Shown one piece after another: positions 20,049-28,961 of a stretch of DNA of 64,000 bases (positions within the stretch are counted from its first letter, which is position 1; each line of letters starts with the position of its first letter). This DNA comes from JAIBJN01 sp963830885 (lineage in GTDB: Bacteria; Actinomycetota; Thermoleophilia; Gaiellales; Gaiellaceae). The stretch is from contig CAWHOA010000038.1 of NCBI GenBank assembly GCA_963830885.1, positions 1 through 64,000 of the forward strand. The letters run 5' to 3'. The position numbers and the translations under genes were made by a program. The notes beneath the pieces are model-generated. The model saw only the letters and a program-made list of their open reading frames with translations, was not told the origin of the DNA and did not search any database.

Positions 20049-22373
20049 ATGCGTGTCTTGAGGCCGCTTGCCGTGGCCATCGTCGTGCTCGGCGTCGCGG
20101 TCATCGGGACAGCTTCGGCACAGGTGCCCGATACGACGCCGCCGGTCGTCACGTCGGCGACGCTGACGCCGCCGCCGCCGACCGGGACGAACAACTGGAA
20201 CCGCAACACGATGACGCTCAACCTCGCGGCGACGGACGACGTCGCCGTCGAGAAGTTCCAGTACTCGCTGAACAACGGCGCCACCTACACGGACGTGCCG
20301 GTTACGCTGGGGCCGTCGGTCTCGGCGGCGATTCCGATGACGCAAGAGGGGAACATCACGGTGCGCTACCGCGCCGTCGACTCGTCCGGTAACAGCTCGC
20401 TGGGGACGTCGTCGAACACGACGCTGAACCAGGCCGCCGCCGCCGGGGCGACCGCCGTCCGTCTCTCGAGCACGACCGGCCGCTCCGCCGGAGACCGGCT
20501 CGTCATCGGCTCGGGGGCGATCCAGGAGACGGTGTGGATCGCCAGTGTCGTGTCGCCGAACCCGCCCTCGCCGGCGCCGAACGTGAACCTGACGACGCCG
20601 CTCGTGAACGCCTACGCGGCCGGCACCGCGGTCGTCTCGACGCAGGCCTACCAGACCATCGCCGTGCGGATCGACACGGTCCCGCCGACGGCGACCTGGC
20701 CCGGCATCGTGGACGGCAAGGTGAACCAGCTCGCCACGCTGATCCCGACGCGCAGCGATCCCGCCCCGGGCTCGGGCGGCGTGGCCGTGCTCAACCTCTA
20801 CATCGACGGCACGGAGATCTACCCGCTGCCGTTCCAGACCTCGACGCTGACGGTCGGGCGGCACGCGCTCGCGATCACCGTCGGCGACGCGGCCGGCAAC
20901 GCGCAGACGATCACGCAGACCTTCATCGTCACGACGTCCTACGCCGAACTCGACGCGCTGATCACGCGCTTCGAGACGGACGGCGACCTACCGGCCGCCG
21001 TCGCGGCCTCGCTGCGGAGCCTGCTCGTGGACGCTCAGGCCGCGGCGACCGTGAAGAAGGAGCGTCACGCCCTGCAGTCGTTCATCGACGTGCTCGACGA
21101 CGACCTGCCCAGGTCCAGCATGCGGGACGCCCTCGACAGCGCGGCCAGCTACCTGATCGACGCCGCCGACGGGAGCGTCCCGCCGGATCCGCCGACCGGC
21201 ATCACGTTCGCGCCGGCCGACGGGCCGGACCCGCTGCCCGTGCCGGCGCTCGCGCCGCTGCCGGTGAACCCGAACGCCGACTTCGACGTGCTCGTCTTCT
21301 CGGAGACGACCGGGTTCCGGCACGACCACATCCCCGACACGATCTGGGCGATCCAGCAGCTCGGGCTGCAGCACAACTTCAACGTGGACGTCTACGACCC
21401 GCAGCTACCGAGCGTCTCGCTGCCGACGAGCCCGTTCCTCGATCTGAACGAGCTCATGAAGTACGAGACGATCGTCTTCGAGTCGACCGTCGGCCACAAT
21501 CCCGGGCCGCTGGACGTCGACGTCGAGCGGCCGAACATGGAGGCCTACATGCAGGCCGGCGGCGGCTACGTTGGGATCCACGGCGCGGCCGACTCCGCGC
21601 GGGGCGCGCCGGCCAACCAGTGGCACTGGTACGGCAATCTCGTCGGCGGCTGGTTCACGAACCACCCGAGTGGCCAGAACGGCATCGGCCTTTGCGGGAG
21701 CTGCATCCACGTCGAGGTCCTCACCGAGGACAACACGCACCCCGGGACGCAGCACCTCCCGTCGACGTGGACGACGATCGACGAGCTGTACAACTTCGAC
21801 CGCGCGCCTCGCAAGGACGTGCACACGCTGTTCAGCCTCGTCGAGGAGACGTACCAGCGGAGCCTGAACGCTGGCAACGCCGCCACCAACCCGCTCGTCC
21901 TCATGAACGGCGACCACCCGATCGCGTGGTGCCAGAACTGGGACGGCGGCAAGGCGTTCTCGAACATCCTCGGGCACATCCGCTCGCAGTACTACGACCA
22001 GCGGTTCATGCAGATCATCCTCGGCGGCATCCTCACGACCGCCGACCGCACAGGCGCGAACTGCTCGACGTACCGCGAGACCCGGTTCCTGATCGAGGAC
22101 CAGGGGGCGAGCGGGGCGATCACCGCGGATGCGGCCGCAGCGGCCGCAGCCGCCCTCGCGGCCGCCGAGGCCGACTACCTGGCCACGAACTACGAGACGG
22201 CAATCGCGTCGCTGAGGCAGATCGAGGCGATCGCGCTGAGCCCTGCCAGCGGCAACTCGGCCGCGCGCGAGGAGCTCGGCCGGCAGGCCGCCGAGCTGAG
22301 GGAGTGGATGCGCACGCTCCAGCAGCTCCGCGCCTGGCACGCGGACGACGACTACTACACCGTCGACCACTAG
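20049..22373 (+). CDS. Secreted ThuA-domain protein with Ig-like and FIMAH-like parts
   Basis: A 774-residue exported protein. The signal peptide is residues 1-25 (VVLGVAVIGTASAQ). Residues about 28-290 are extracellular Ig-like segments (DTTPPVVTSATL, DDVAVEKFQYSLNNG, VDTVPPTATWPG). Residues about 295-375 resemble the FIMAH module (helical, linked to polysaccharide-active proteins). Residues about 410-640 are a ThuA/trehalose-utilization-like domain (VLVFSETTGFRHDHIP, YVGIHGAADS, HPIAWCQNWDGGKAF), a class I glutaminase-like fold found in carbohydrate metabolism. The last 120 residues are helical and Ala-rich. A strong RBS AAAGGAG precedes the ATG. The likely role is extracellular carbohydrate handling; its enzymatic activity is unproven for the family. 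Confidence 0.88.
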   Translation: MRVLRPLAVAIVVLGVAVIGTASAQVPDTTPPVVTSATLTPPPPTGTNNWNRNTMTLNLAATDDVAVEKFQYSLNNGATYTDVPVTLGPSVSAAIPMTQEGNITVRYRAVDSSGNSSLGTSSNTTLNQAAAAGATAVRLSSTTGRSAGDRLVIGSGAIQETVWIASVVSPNPPSPAPNVNLTTPLVNAYAAGTAVVSTQAYQTIAVRIDTVPPTATWPGIVDGKVNQLATLIPTRSDPAPGSGGVAVLNLYIDGTEIYPLPFQTSTLTVGRHALAITVGDAAGNAQTITQTFIVTTSYAELDALITRFETDGDLPAAVAASLRSLLVDAQAAATVKKERHALQSFIDVLDDDLPRSSMRDALDSAASYLIDAADGSVPPDPPTGITFAPADGPDPLPVPALAPLPVNPNADFDVLVFSETTGFRHDHIPDTIWAIQQLGLQHNFNVDVYDPQLPSVSLPTSPFLDLNELMKYETIVFESTVGHNPGPLDVDVERPNMEAYMQAGGGYVGIHGAADSARGAPANQWHWYGNLVGGWFTNHPSGQNGIGLCGSCIHVEVLTEDNTHPGTQHLPSTWTTIDELYNFDRAPRKDVHTLFSLVEETYQRSLNAGNAATNPLVLMNGDHPIAWCQNWDGGKAFSNILGHIRSQYYDQRFMQIILGGILTTADRTGANCSTYRETRFLIEDQGASGAITADAAAAAAAALAAAEADYLATNYETAIASLRQIEAIALSPASGNSAAREELGRQAAELREWMRTLQQLRAWHADDDYYTVDH

Positions 22374-22417
22374 TAAGACGCCTCGGTCCCCTGGCCGGGG
22401 CTGAGTCGGAGCGAACG

Positions 22418-22443
22418 GAGGGGGCGGAGCGATCCGCCCCCTC
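22418..22443 (+). terminator. Strong hairpin after ThuA-domain gene
   Basis: A perfect 11-bp stem (GAGGGGGCGGA with its complement) closes a GCGA loop 45 bases after the stop codon. There is no T-run, as is common for terminators in high-GC bacteria. Confidence 0.7.
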
Positions 22444-22539
22444 AGCGTTGCACCGGCCGGACATAAGCCGTGAGTCGCTGCACGTGACATCCGGCACGGG
22501 CTGGATGGATCGGGGGCACCGGCCCGTTCCCGAACGGAG

Positions 22540-22743
22540 GCAGAACCGCGAGGGCGACAACGTCACGACGAGTTCATCGCGCTCGCCGAGAAGATCTCGG
22601 GCGAGGAGCTGGACGAGCTGTTAGAGGCTTGGCTCCTCACGCCCGGGAAGCCGGAGATTCCCGTCGCCGCCACGCGGCACGGACGGCCGACGCGGTCGAG
22701 CTCCTCCAGATCGGCGCGACGGCCGGCCGCGACCTGCGGCTGA
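22540..22743 (+). pseudogene. M1 aminopeptidase C-terminal fragment
   Basis: The frame reads DEFIALAEKISGEELDELLE followed by AWLLTPGKPEIP, which is the end of the M1 metallopeptidase family (AE.ISG.DLD.FF..WL.TPGKP). A frameshift precedes it: NREGDNVTT is in another frame. Only about 60 residues remain of a protein that is normally over 400 long, and nothing of the catalytic domain is present. It fills most of the 462-bp gap between the ThuA-domain gene and the aminotransferase gene. Confidence 0.55.
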
Positions 22744-22835
22744 AGGAGGCTCGCCACCAGGGCGTCGCCAACCGATCCGCGAGACGATCGACCGAAGGGG
22801 GTGGGCAACCGCCCCCTTCGGGTTAGCATTGCCGG

Positions 22836-24101
22836 ATGGCTGCCGGCACCCGCCTCTGGCATCCCTTCGCGGCGATGGGCCAGGTGGACGGGCACGAGCT
22901 CGTGCTCGCCCGCGGCCAGGGCTCGCGGGTCTGGGACGAGGACGGCGCGGACTACCTGGACGCGACCGCCGGGCTCTGGTTTGCGAACGTGGGCCACGGT
23001 CGAGCGGAGATCGCCGACGCAGTCGCCGCCCAGCTGCGCACGCTCGCCGCGCACCACATCTTCGGCGACCACGCGAACCGGCCGGCGCTCGAGCTCGCCG
23101 ACCGCGTCGCAGCGCTCGCGCCTGTGCCCGACCCGGCCGTCTTCTTCGGCACGGGCGGCGCCGAGGCGATCGACACGGCCGCGAAGATCGTTCGCCGCTA
23201 CTGGGCGCTGGTGGGACAGCCGGAGCGGACCGTGATCGTCTCTCGGCGGCACGCCTACCACGGCACCGCCGCCTACGGCACGTCGCTCTCCGGCATCCCC
23301 GCCATCCGCGACGGCTACGGCACGCTTGTCGGCGACGTCGCCGAGGTGGCCCACGACGATCCCGACGACCTCGCGCGGACACTCGACGACCTCGGCGGGC
23401 GCGCCGCGGCCTTCATCGGCGAGCCGATGATCGGCGCCGGCGGCGCGATCCCGCCACCGGAGGGCTACTGGCCGGCGGTCGAGCGCATCTGCCGCGAGCG
23501 CGGCGTCCTGCTCGTGGCCGACGAGGTCATCTCCGGCTTCGGCCGGCTCGGGCACTGGTTCGGCTGCGAGCGTTACGGCTTCACACCCGACCTGATGACC
23601 TGCGCGAAGGGCATCACCTCGGGCTACGTCCCGCTCGGCGCAGTCGTCGTCTCCGGGACCGTGCGCGCGCCGTTCTGGGAGGAGGGCGCGCCGCCGTTCC
23701 TGCAGGGCGGCACGTACTCGGGCCACCCGGGTGCGTGCGTCGCGGGCCTCGCGAACCTCGACATCCTGGAGCGCGAGGCGCTCGTCGACCGCGTAGTGGA
23801 GCTCGAGCCCGTGCTCCGAGAGCTGCTCGAGCCGCTTCGCGGCCTCGACGGCGTCGCCGACGTCCGCAGCGCCGGTCTGGCCGGCGCAGTCGAGCTCGAT
23901 CCCGCCCTGCTCGCTGCGAGCCCGGGCGCCCCTGCGGCCGCGGTGCTGGAGGCGCGCCGCCAGGGGGTGCTCACCCGCGCGCTGCGCGGCGTCGCGCTCC
24001 AGCTCTCGCCGCCGTTCGTCGTCACGCCCGAAGAGCTGGAGGAGATCGTCGCGGGCGTCGCCGCCGGCGTGCGCGCGGCGGCGGCGACGGCCAGCGTGTG
24101 A
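22836..24101 (+). CDS. Class III aminotransferase
   Basis: A 421-residue PLP-dependent aminotransferase of fold type I, class III (omega-amino acid/pyruvate or beta-alanine type). The PLP lysine is K258 in TCAKGITSGYVPLGA, and the Asp that binds the pyridine nitrogen is in LLVADEVISGFGRLG. Further marks are FFGTGGAEAIDTA and RRHAYHGTAAYG. The gene runs into the ACC deaminase gene with one base between, so the two are co-translated. Which amine it uses is not determined by the sequence. Confidence 0.9.
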   Translation: MAAGTRLWHPFAAMGQVDGHELVLARGQGSRVWDEDGADYLDATAGLWFANVGHGRAEIADAVAAQLRTLAAHHIFGDHANRPALELADRVAALAPVPDPAVFFGTGGAEAIDTAAKIVRRYWALVGQPERTVIVSRRHAYHGTAAYGTSLSGIPAIRDGYGTLVGDVAEVAHDDPDDLARTLDDLGGRAAAFIGEPMIGAGGAIPPPEGYWPAVERICRERGVLLVADEVISGFGRLGHWFGCERYGFTPDLMTCAKGITSGYVPLGAVVVSGTVRAPFWEEGAPPFLQGGTYSGHPGACVAGLANLDILEREALVDRVVELEPVLRELLEPLRGLDGVADVRSAGLAGAVELDPALLAASPGAPAAAVLEARRQGVLTRALRGVALQLSPPFVVTPEELEEIVAGVAAGVRAAAATASV

Positions 24102-24102
24102 C

Positions 24103-25116
24103 ATGAGCCTCGCGAGCTTCGACCGCGTGCCGCTCCTCTTCGGGCCCTCGCCGGTGCACCGACTCGAGCGGCTGACCGAGCACCTGGGCGGGACGGTGGA
24201 CGTCTGGGCGAAGCGGGAGGACGTGAGCTCGGGGCTCGCCTACGGCGGGAACAAGGTGCGCAAGCTCGAGTATCTCGCCGCCGACGCGCTGGCGCAGGGC
24301 TGCGACACGCTCGTCTCCATCGGCGGCGTGCAGTCGAACCACACGCGTCAGGTGGCCGCGGTCGCGGCGCGGCTAGGGCTCGGCTGCGTGCTCGTGCAGG
24401 AGCGCTGGGTCGACTGGCCCGACGTCGTCTACGACAAGGTCGGAAACATCCTCCTCTCGCGGATCATGGGCGCGGACGTGCGGCTCGACCCGGCCGGGTT
24501 CGACATCGGCATCCGACCCAGCTGGGAGGAAGCGCTCGCCTCGGTCGAGGAGGGCGGCGGCAAGCCGTATGCGATCCCGGCCGGCGCGTCCGATCACCCG
24601 CTGGGCGGGCTCGGCTTCGCCCGCTGGGCCGGCGAGGTGGCCGAGCAGGAGCGGGAGCTCGGCGTCTTCTTCGACACGATCGTGGTCTGCTCCGTGACCG
24701 GCTCGACCCAGGCCGGGATGGTCGCCGGGTTCGCGCTCCAGGAAGAGGAGCGCGCCGTCCTCGGGATCGACGGCTCCGCGACCGTCGAGAAGACCTGGGA
24801 CCAGATCGCGCGCATCGCGCGCAGCACCGCCGAGGCGATCGGGGTCGGCCGCGAGCTGTCCGACGAGGAGATCGTCCTCCTCGACGAGTGGCACGCCGGC
24901 ACCTACGGCATCCCCGACGCGACGACGCTCGACGCGATCCGCCTCTGCGCGCGGCTCGAGGGCATGCTCACCGACCCCGTCTACGAGGGGAAGTCCATGG
25001 CCGCGCTGATCGACCTCGTGCGCTCCGGCCGGATCGAGCCCGGTTCGCGCGTCCTCTACGCCCACCTGGGCGGGCAGCCGGCCCTGAATGCCTACGCGGG
25101 TGCCTTCCAGGGATGA
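24103..25116 (+). CDS. acdS: 1-Aminocyclopropane-1-carboxylate deaminase
   Basis: A 337-residue PLP enzyme of the tryptophan synthase beta type. It cleaves the plant ethylene precursor ACC to 2-oxobutyrate and ammonia. The PLP lysine is K51 in YGGNKVRKLEY. The residues that separate true ACC deaminase from D-cysteine desulfhydrase are present at the classical positions: Y294 and E295 in DPVYEGKSM, and L322 in YAHLGGQPALNAY. It is coupled to the aminotransferase upstream. A plant-associated or rhizosphere life is a fair inference. This start gives the standard numbering of the Pseudomonas enzyme. Confidence 0.93.
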   Translation: MSLASFDRVPLLFGPSPVHRLERLTEHLGGTVDVWAKREDVSSGLAYGGNKVRKLEYLAADALAQGCDTLVSIGGVQSNHTRQVAAVAARLGLGCVLVQERWVDWPDVVYDKVGNILLSRIMGADVRLDPAGFDIGIRPSWEEALASVEEGGGKPYAIPAGASDHPLGGLGFARWAGEVAEQERELGVFFDTIVVCSVTGSTQAGMVAGFALQEEERAVLGIDGSATVEKTWDQIARIARSTAEAIGVGRELSDEEIVLLDEWHAGTYGIPDATTLDAIRLCARLEGMLTDPVYEGKSMAALIDLVRSGRIEPGSRVLYAHLGGQPALNAYAGAFQG

Positions 25117-25212
25117 GCCGGGTCCGCCGACGCACTCGACCGCTACGTGGGAAGCTGGCGCGATGCGGAAGCTGACGCCGTGGCTGATTGGCTCCGACTG
25201 GACGCAGGCGGC

Positions 25213-26232
25213 GTGAGCTCCGAGCTCGGCATGGTGGGTCTCGGGCGCATGGGCGCCGGCATCGTCCGGCGGCTCCTCCGCGACGGCCACCGCTGCGTCG
25301 GCTACGACCTGTCGGCCGACGCCGTGGCGGCGCTGGTCGCGGACGGGGCGGCGGGCGCCGCATCCCTCGAGGAGCTGGCCGCCCAGCTGAAGCCGCCGCG
25401 CGCCGTCTGGGTGATGGTGCCCGCAGGCGCGATCACGGACTCCACCATCGCCGCGCTCGCCGAGGTGCTCGAGCCCGGCGACGCGATCATCGACGGCGGC
25501 AACAGCCACTACCGCGACGACATCCGCCGCGCAGCCGCGCTCGCCGAGAAGGGCCTCCACCACGTCGACGTCGGGACGAGCGGCGGTGTCTGGGGGCTCG
25601 ACCGCGGCTTCTGCCTGATGATCGGCGGCGAGGAACAGGTCGTCGGCAGGCTCGAGCCGATCTTCGCGTCGGTCGCGCCGGGGGTCGGGGCCGTCCCGCG
25701 CACGCCGGGCCGCACCGGCGACCCGAGCCCGTCCGAGCAGGGCTGGTACCACTGCGGCCCCAACGGTGCCGGGCACTTCGTAAAGATGGTGCACAACGGC
25801 ATCGAGTACGGCCTCATGGCCGCCTACGCCGAGGGGCTGAACGTGATCGCCAAGGCCGACGCAGGCACGCGCCGGCGCCAGCAGGACGCCGAGACGGCGC
25901 CGCTCGAGAACCCCGAGTGGTATCGCTACGAGATCGACACGGCCGAAGTCGCGGAGGTCTGGCGCCGCGGCAGCGTCGTCGCGTCCTGGCTCCTCGACCT
26001 GGCTGCGTCGGCGCTCCACGCCTCCCCGGATCTCGACGACTTCGCCGGCCGGGTGTCGGACTCCGGCGAAGGCCGCTGGACGTCGCTCGCGGCCATCGAG
26101 GAGGGCGTCCCCGCGCCGGTGCTGACGACGGCGCTCTACTCCCGCTTCAGCTCACGCGGGCTTGACGACTTCGCCGACCGGCTCCTTTCCGCCATGCGCA
26201 AGGAGTTCGGCGGGCACGACGAGAAGGCCTAG
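25213..26232 (+). CDS. gnd: 6-Phosphogluconate dehydrogenase, short type
   Basis: A 339-residue decarboxylating dehydrogenase of the short bacterial type (about 300-340 residues, often NAD-linked), unlike the ~470-residue pentose phosphate enzyme. The Rossmann motif GMVGLGRMG is at residues 6-14, the substrate motif is VDVGTSGGVWGL, and the catalytic Lys is in HFVKMVHNGIEYG. The GTG at 25213 puts the Rossmann fold at the N-terminus; an upstream GTG at 25147 would add 22 unlikely residues. It lies about 95 bp after acdS and may be in the same operon. It oxidises 6-phosphogluconate to ribulose 5-phosphate. Confidence 0.9.
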   Translation: MSSELGMVGLGRMGAGIVRRLLRDGHRCVGYDLSADAVAALVADGAAGAASLEELAAQLKPPRAVWVMVPAGAITDSTIAALAEVLEPGDAIIDGGNSHYRDDIRRAAALAEKGLHHVDVGTSGGVWGLDRGFCLMIGGEEQVVGRLEPIFASVAPGVGAVPRTPGRTGDPSPSEQGWYHCGPNGAGHFVKMVHNGIEYGLMAAYAEGLNVIAKADAGTRRRQQDAETAPLENPEWYRYEIDTAEVAEVWRRGSVVASWLLDLAASALHASPDLDDFAGRVSDSGEGRWTSLAAIEEGVPAPVLTTALYSRFSSRGLDDFADRLLSAMRKEFGGHDEKA

Positions 26233-26370
26233 AGAGCCTGTAGGCGGACGCGCACGGCGAGCGTCTCCTGCGCGGAGCCCTTGAAGACGACGCGGCTCGG
26301 CGGCACATCCGCGTAGTCGCGCCCGACCGTCAGCCCGACTCTCCGGATGTCCGCGCATTCAAGCTCCGAT
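26229..26370 (-). pseudogene. Transglutaminase-like protein, C-terminal fragment
   Basis: The minus strand reads VGLTVGRDYADVPPSRVVF followed by KGSAQETLAVRVRLQAL and a stop that overlaps the gnd stop as CTAG. The pattern V.VGRDYADV.P..G...G.....L.V.V is the C-terminus of transglutaminase-like proteins in actinobacteria. About 45 of roughly 280 residues remain, with no start. The rest of 26371-26450 shows nothing recognisable. Confidence 0.5.
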
Positions 26371-26450
26371 CCGGGAGGTCGGTCTGCCGCAGTTCATACG
26401 ACCTGGGGTAGGGAATGATCCGTTGGCATGAACGGTCCCGGCCGTCCGCG

Positions 26451-27812
26451 TCAGCGAGAAGCTAGCTCTGCGCCGGCCTCTCGCACTGCGAAGAGCTGCC
26501 AGTTGCCCGGCACGCCCTTGAGGACATGGGCGCCGTGATCGTCGAAGTGGAACTGCGAGCCGGCGACGAGGTCCCTGACCGTGCTGGAGACCAGGACCTC
26601 ACGGGGCCCCGCCTCGGCGGCCACCCGCGCCGCGATGTGGATCACGATGCCGCCGATCCTGCCGCCCGCCAGCTCGCCCTCGCCCGTGTGCAGCCCGGCG
26701 CGGATCTCGAGACCGAGCCCGCGGACCTCCGAGCGGATCGCGCAGGCGCAGCGGACGGCGCGGACGGGGCCGTCGAACGAGGCGACGAACCCGTCGCCGG
26801 TGGTGTTCAGCTCGATGCCGCGGAACTCCGAGAGCTGCCGGCGCACGAGCGCGTTGTGCCGACCGAGGAGCTCGCGCCAGCCCGCGTCGCCGAGCTCCGC
26901 CGCGCGGCGAGTGGAGCCGACGATGTCGGTCACGAGGATGGTGGCCAGCACGCGCTCGGGCGTGGCGGCCGGGTCGAGGTCGCGCAGGAACGTTTCGGTC
27001 TCGTCGAGCAGCCGCGCGTTTCCGGCGGGATCCGCCCAGGAGAAGCCGTCGACGAGGCCCGGCACGTCGCGGCGGACGGCATCGGGGATCCGCTCCGCCA
27101 CGTACGCCGCCGGCCCGGCCGACGAGGCACGGTGGAGGACCAGCGTAGGGACGCGGATCGCGGAGAGGACGTCGGTGACGTCGCCGTCCATGACCATGCG
27201 CTGGAAGGCGACCGCCGCGCCCGGGCTCGCGCTCTGGCGCATGTGGCGGACGTACCAGGCACGGAACTCCTCGTCCTCGGCTCGCGTCGGCGTGTACTCG
27301 CGCAGCTGGCGCGCGAAGAACTCGGGCGTGCCCCAGTCCTCGCCGACTTCCCGCAGCCAGTCGCGCCACTCCTCGTCGCTCCGCGCCCAGGGATAGTCCG
27401 GCGAGCGGCGCCCCTTCGGCGACGGGTCGAAGAGGACGAGGGCGGCCGTCCGCTCCGGGTAGGTCGCCGCGAAGAGAATCGCGAGGCGTGTTCCCTCGTG
27501 AGCCGCGAGGAGCGCCGCCCGCTCCATTCCCGCGGCGTCCATGACCGCCCGGACGTCGTCCATCCGCGCCTCGAGCGTCGGAACGCTGCGGAGTCGGTCC
27601 GAGAGGCCCATGCCGCGCTTGTCGAACAGGAGGACCCGGGCGAAGGCGGCGAGCCGCTCCACGTGCTGTACGAAGAGCGGCTGCTCCCAGACCGAGTCGA
27701 GGTGCGCGAGGCTGCCGCGGACGACGACCAGGTCCTGCGGACCGTCGCCGACGACCTGGTAGGCGATGCTCACATCGCCGCTCTTGGCGTAGCGGATGTC
27801 CGGCGCGTCCAC
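26451..27812 (-). CDS. Alpha/beta hydrolase-adenylate cyclase fusion
   Basis: A 453-residue protein with two modules. Residues 1-270 form an alpha/beta hydrolase fold (IAYQVVGDGPQDLVVV, LLFDKRGMGLSDR), but the nucleophile elbow reads LLAAHEGTRLA and lacks the serine of GxSxG, so this part is probably a sensor and not an enzyme. Residues about 285-450 form a class III nucleotide cyclase catalytic domain (TILVTDIVGSTRRA with metal Asp; NTTGDGFVASFDGP; HTGEGE). Such fusions are common in actinobacteria and make cAMP or cGMP. It is followed three bases later, on the same strand, from the deacetylase gene upstream. Confidence 0.88.
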   Translation of the reverse strand: MDAPDIRYAKSGDVSIAYQVVGDGPQDLVVVRGSLAHLDSVWEQPLFVQHVERLAAFARVLLFDKRGMGLSDRLRSVPTLEARMDDVRAVMDAAGMERAALLAAHEGTRLAILFAATYPERTAALVLFDPSPKGRRSPDYPWARSDEEWRDWLREVGEDWGTPEFFARQLREYTPTRAEDEEFRAWYVRHMRQSASPGAAVAFQRMVMDGDVTDVLSAIRVPTLVLHRASSAGPAAYVAERIPDAVRRDVPGLVDGFSWADPAGNARLLDETETFLRDLDPAATPERVLATILVTDIVGSTRRAAELGDAGWRELLGRHNALVRRQLSEFRGIELNTTGDGFVASFDGPVRAVRCACAIRSEVRGLGLEIRAGLHTGEGELAGGRIGGIVIHIAARVAAEAGPREVLVSSTVRDLVAGSQFHFDDHGAHVLKGVPGNWQLFAVREAGAELASR

Positions 27813-27815
27813 GCC

Positions 27816-28628
27816 TCAGCCCAGCGACCGCGCGACGTCGCCCATGCGCTCGAAGCGGGCGCCCACCTCGCGGCAGCGATCGACGAACACCCCGAGCATC
27901 GCGATCCTGTGGCCGCGACCGATCACCTGCGGGTGCATGGTCACCGTGAGGATGCCGCCGTCGACGTTCGCGTCCATCCAGTCGAGCTCCGCCTGCCAGA
28001 TCTCCAGCACCTGCGACGGCGCCGCTCCGCCCTTGCGGTACGGGTCGAAGTTGAACTGGAAGTGCACCCAGTCGTCGAGCTCGAAGCAGAGCGGCAGCTC
28101 CCAGAGGGTCGACTCGCGCCCGCGCTCGAGCGGCACCCCGCGCGCGACCTTGTCGCCGATGCGGGGGTGGAAGGGCCGGTAGTCGTCGGTCATGAGGCTC
28201 GAGTCGTAGAGGAAGCCGAGCTCCTCGACGAGGGTGAGCGTCGACTCGGACAGGTCGGCCGAGGGTGCCCGGAAGCCGAGGGGCGTCACACCGATCCCCT
28301 CCAGCACCGCCCAGGCCCGCTCCATGTCGGCGCGCTCCTCCTCCGGCGTCTGCAGGCTCGGATCGATGTGCGCGTAGGAGTGGTGGGCGATCTCGTGCCC
28401 CGCCTCGAGGATGGACGCCGTCTCGGCCGGAAACGACTCGGCCGTGTGACCGGGCACGAAGAAGGTGGCGTCGATCTCCCGCTCCTCGAGGAAGCGGAGG
28501 ATGCGCGGGACGCCCACGCGGGCCCCGTACTCGCCCCGGTTCAGCATCGCGGGGGTCACGCGGTCGTAGGCGAGCCAGACCGAGAGCGCGTCGAAGTCGA
28601 AGCTCAGGCAGACCCTGCTCGAAGCCAC
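27816..28628 (-). CDS. Polysaccharide deacetylase
   Basis: A 270-residue carbohydrate esterase 4 (NodB homology) protein. Motif 1 is LSFDFDA with catalytic and metal Asp; motif 2 is AGHEIAHHSYAH, whose two His bind the metal; motif 3 is FRAPSADLS; the C-terminal motif is ILTVTMHPQVIGRG. It removes acetyl or formyl groups from N-acetyl sugars or related amides. No signal peptide is visible, so it may act in the cytoplasm (puuE-like amidohydrolase activity is possible). It is co-directional with the cyclase fusion, with a 3-bp gap. Confidence 0.88.
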   Translation of the reverse strand: MASSRVCLSFDFDALSVWLAYDRVTPAMLNRGEYGARVGVPRILRFLEEREIDATFFVPGHTAESFPAETASILEAGHEIAHHSYAHIDPSLQTPEEERADMERAWAVLEGIGVTPLGFRAPSADLSESTLTLVEELGFLYDSSLMTDDYRPFHPRIGDKVARGVPLERGRESTLWELPLCFELDDWVHFQFNFDPYRKGGAAPSQVLEIWQAELDWMDANVDGGILTVTMHPQVIGRGHRIAMLGVFVDRCREVGARFERMGDVARSLG

Positions 28629-28651
28629 GGCGGGATGCTACGCGAGGGCGC

Positions 28652-28657
28652 CTACAA
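28652..28657 (+). promoter_or_regulatory. -10 box of groES, leaderless
   Basis: TACAAT ends seven bases before the groES ATG at 28665, so transcription should begin at the start codon. No good -35 box is seen at the expected distance. Confidence 0.45.
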
Positions 28658-28664
28658 TCAGAGG

Positions 28665-28952
28665 ATGGAGGATCCCTCCCCGCTGACGATCACGCTCGAG
28701 CCGCTCGACGACAACCTCATCGTCGAGCCGGTCGACGAGGACGTCGAGACGCGGACCGGCCTGATCATCCCGCAGAGCGCCGAGGCCGGCTGTCGCTCCG
28801 GGATCGTCACGGCGGTCGGCACGGAGGCGCACGGGATCGACCCGGGCGACAAGGTGCTCTTTCCCAAGGAAGCCGGCTATGACGTCAGGCTCGGCGGCGT
28901 CGCGTGCAAGGTCCTGAGCCGGCGCGAGCTCATCGCCCGCGTCCACGACTGA
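28665..28952 (+). CDS. groES: Co-chaperonin GroES (Cpn10)
   Basis: A 95-residue protein of normal Cpn10 length. The N-terminal strand LEPLDDNLIVEP, the mobile-loop region TGLIIPQSAEAGCRSGIVTA, then GDKVLFPKEAGYDV and the C-terminal VLSRRELIARV are in place. GroES caps GroEL during protein folding. No groEL follows: the next gene is on the other strand. It is therefore a standalone groES. The ATG at 28665 is chosen because of the -10 box directly before it. Confidence 0.9.
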   Translation: MEDPSPLTITLEPLDDNLIVEPVDEDVETRTGLIIPQSAEAGCRSGIVTAVGTEAHGIDPGDKVLFPKEAGYDVRLGGVACKVLSRRELIARVHD

Positions 28953-28961
28953 CCTGCGATC

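Noticed and set aside
20534..22624. 696-codon ORF overlapping the ThuA-domain gene
   Set aside because: Arg/Pro/Asp-rich shadow frame of a high-GC gene, no domain recognisable.
26526..28664. Long plus-strand ORF across the cyclase and deacetylase genes
   Set aside because: It is the antisense frame of two well-supported minus-strand genes; only its last 95 codons are real (groES).
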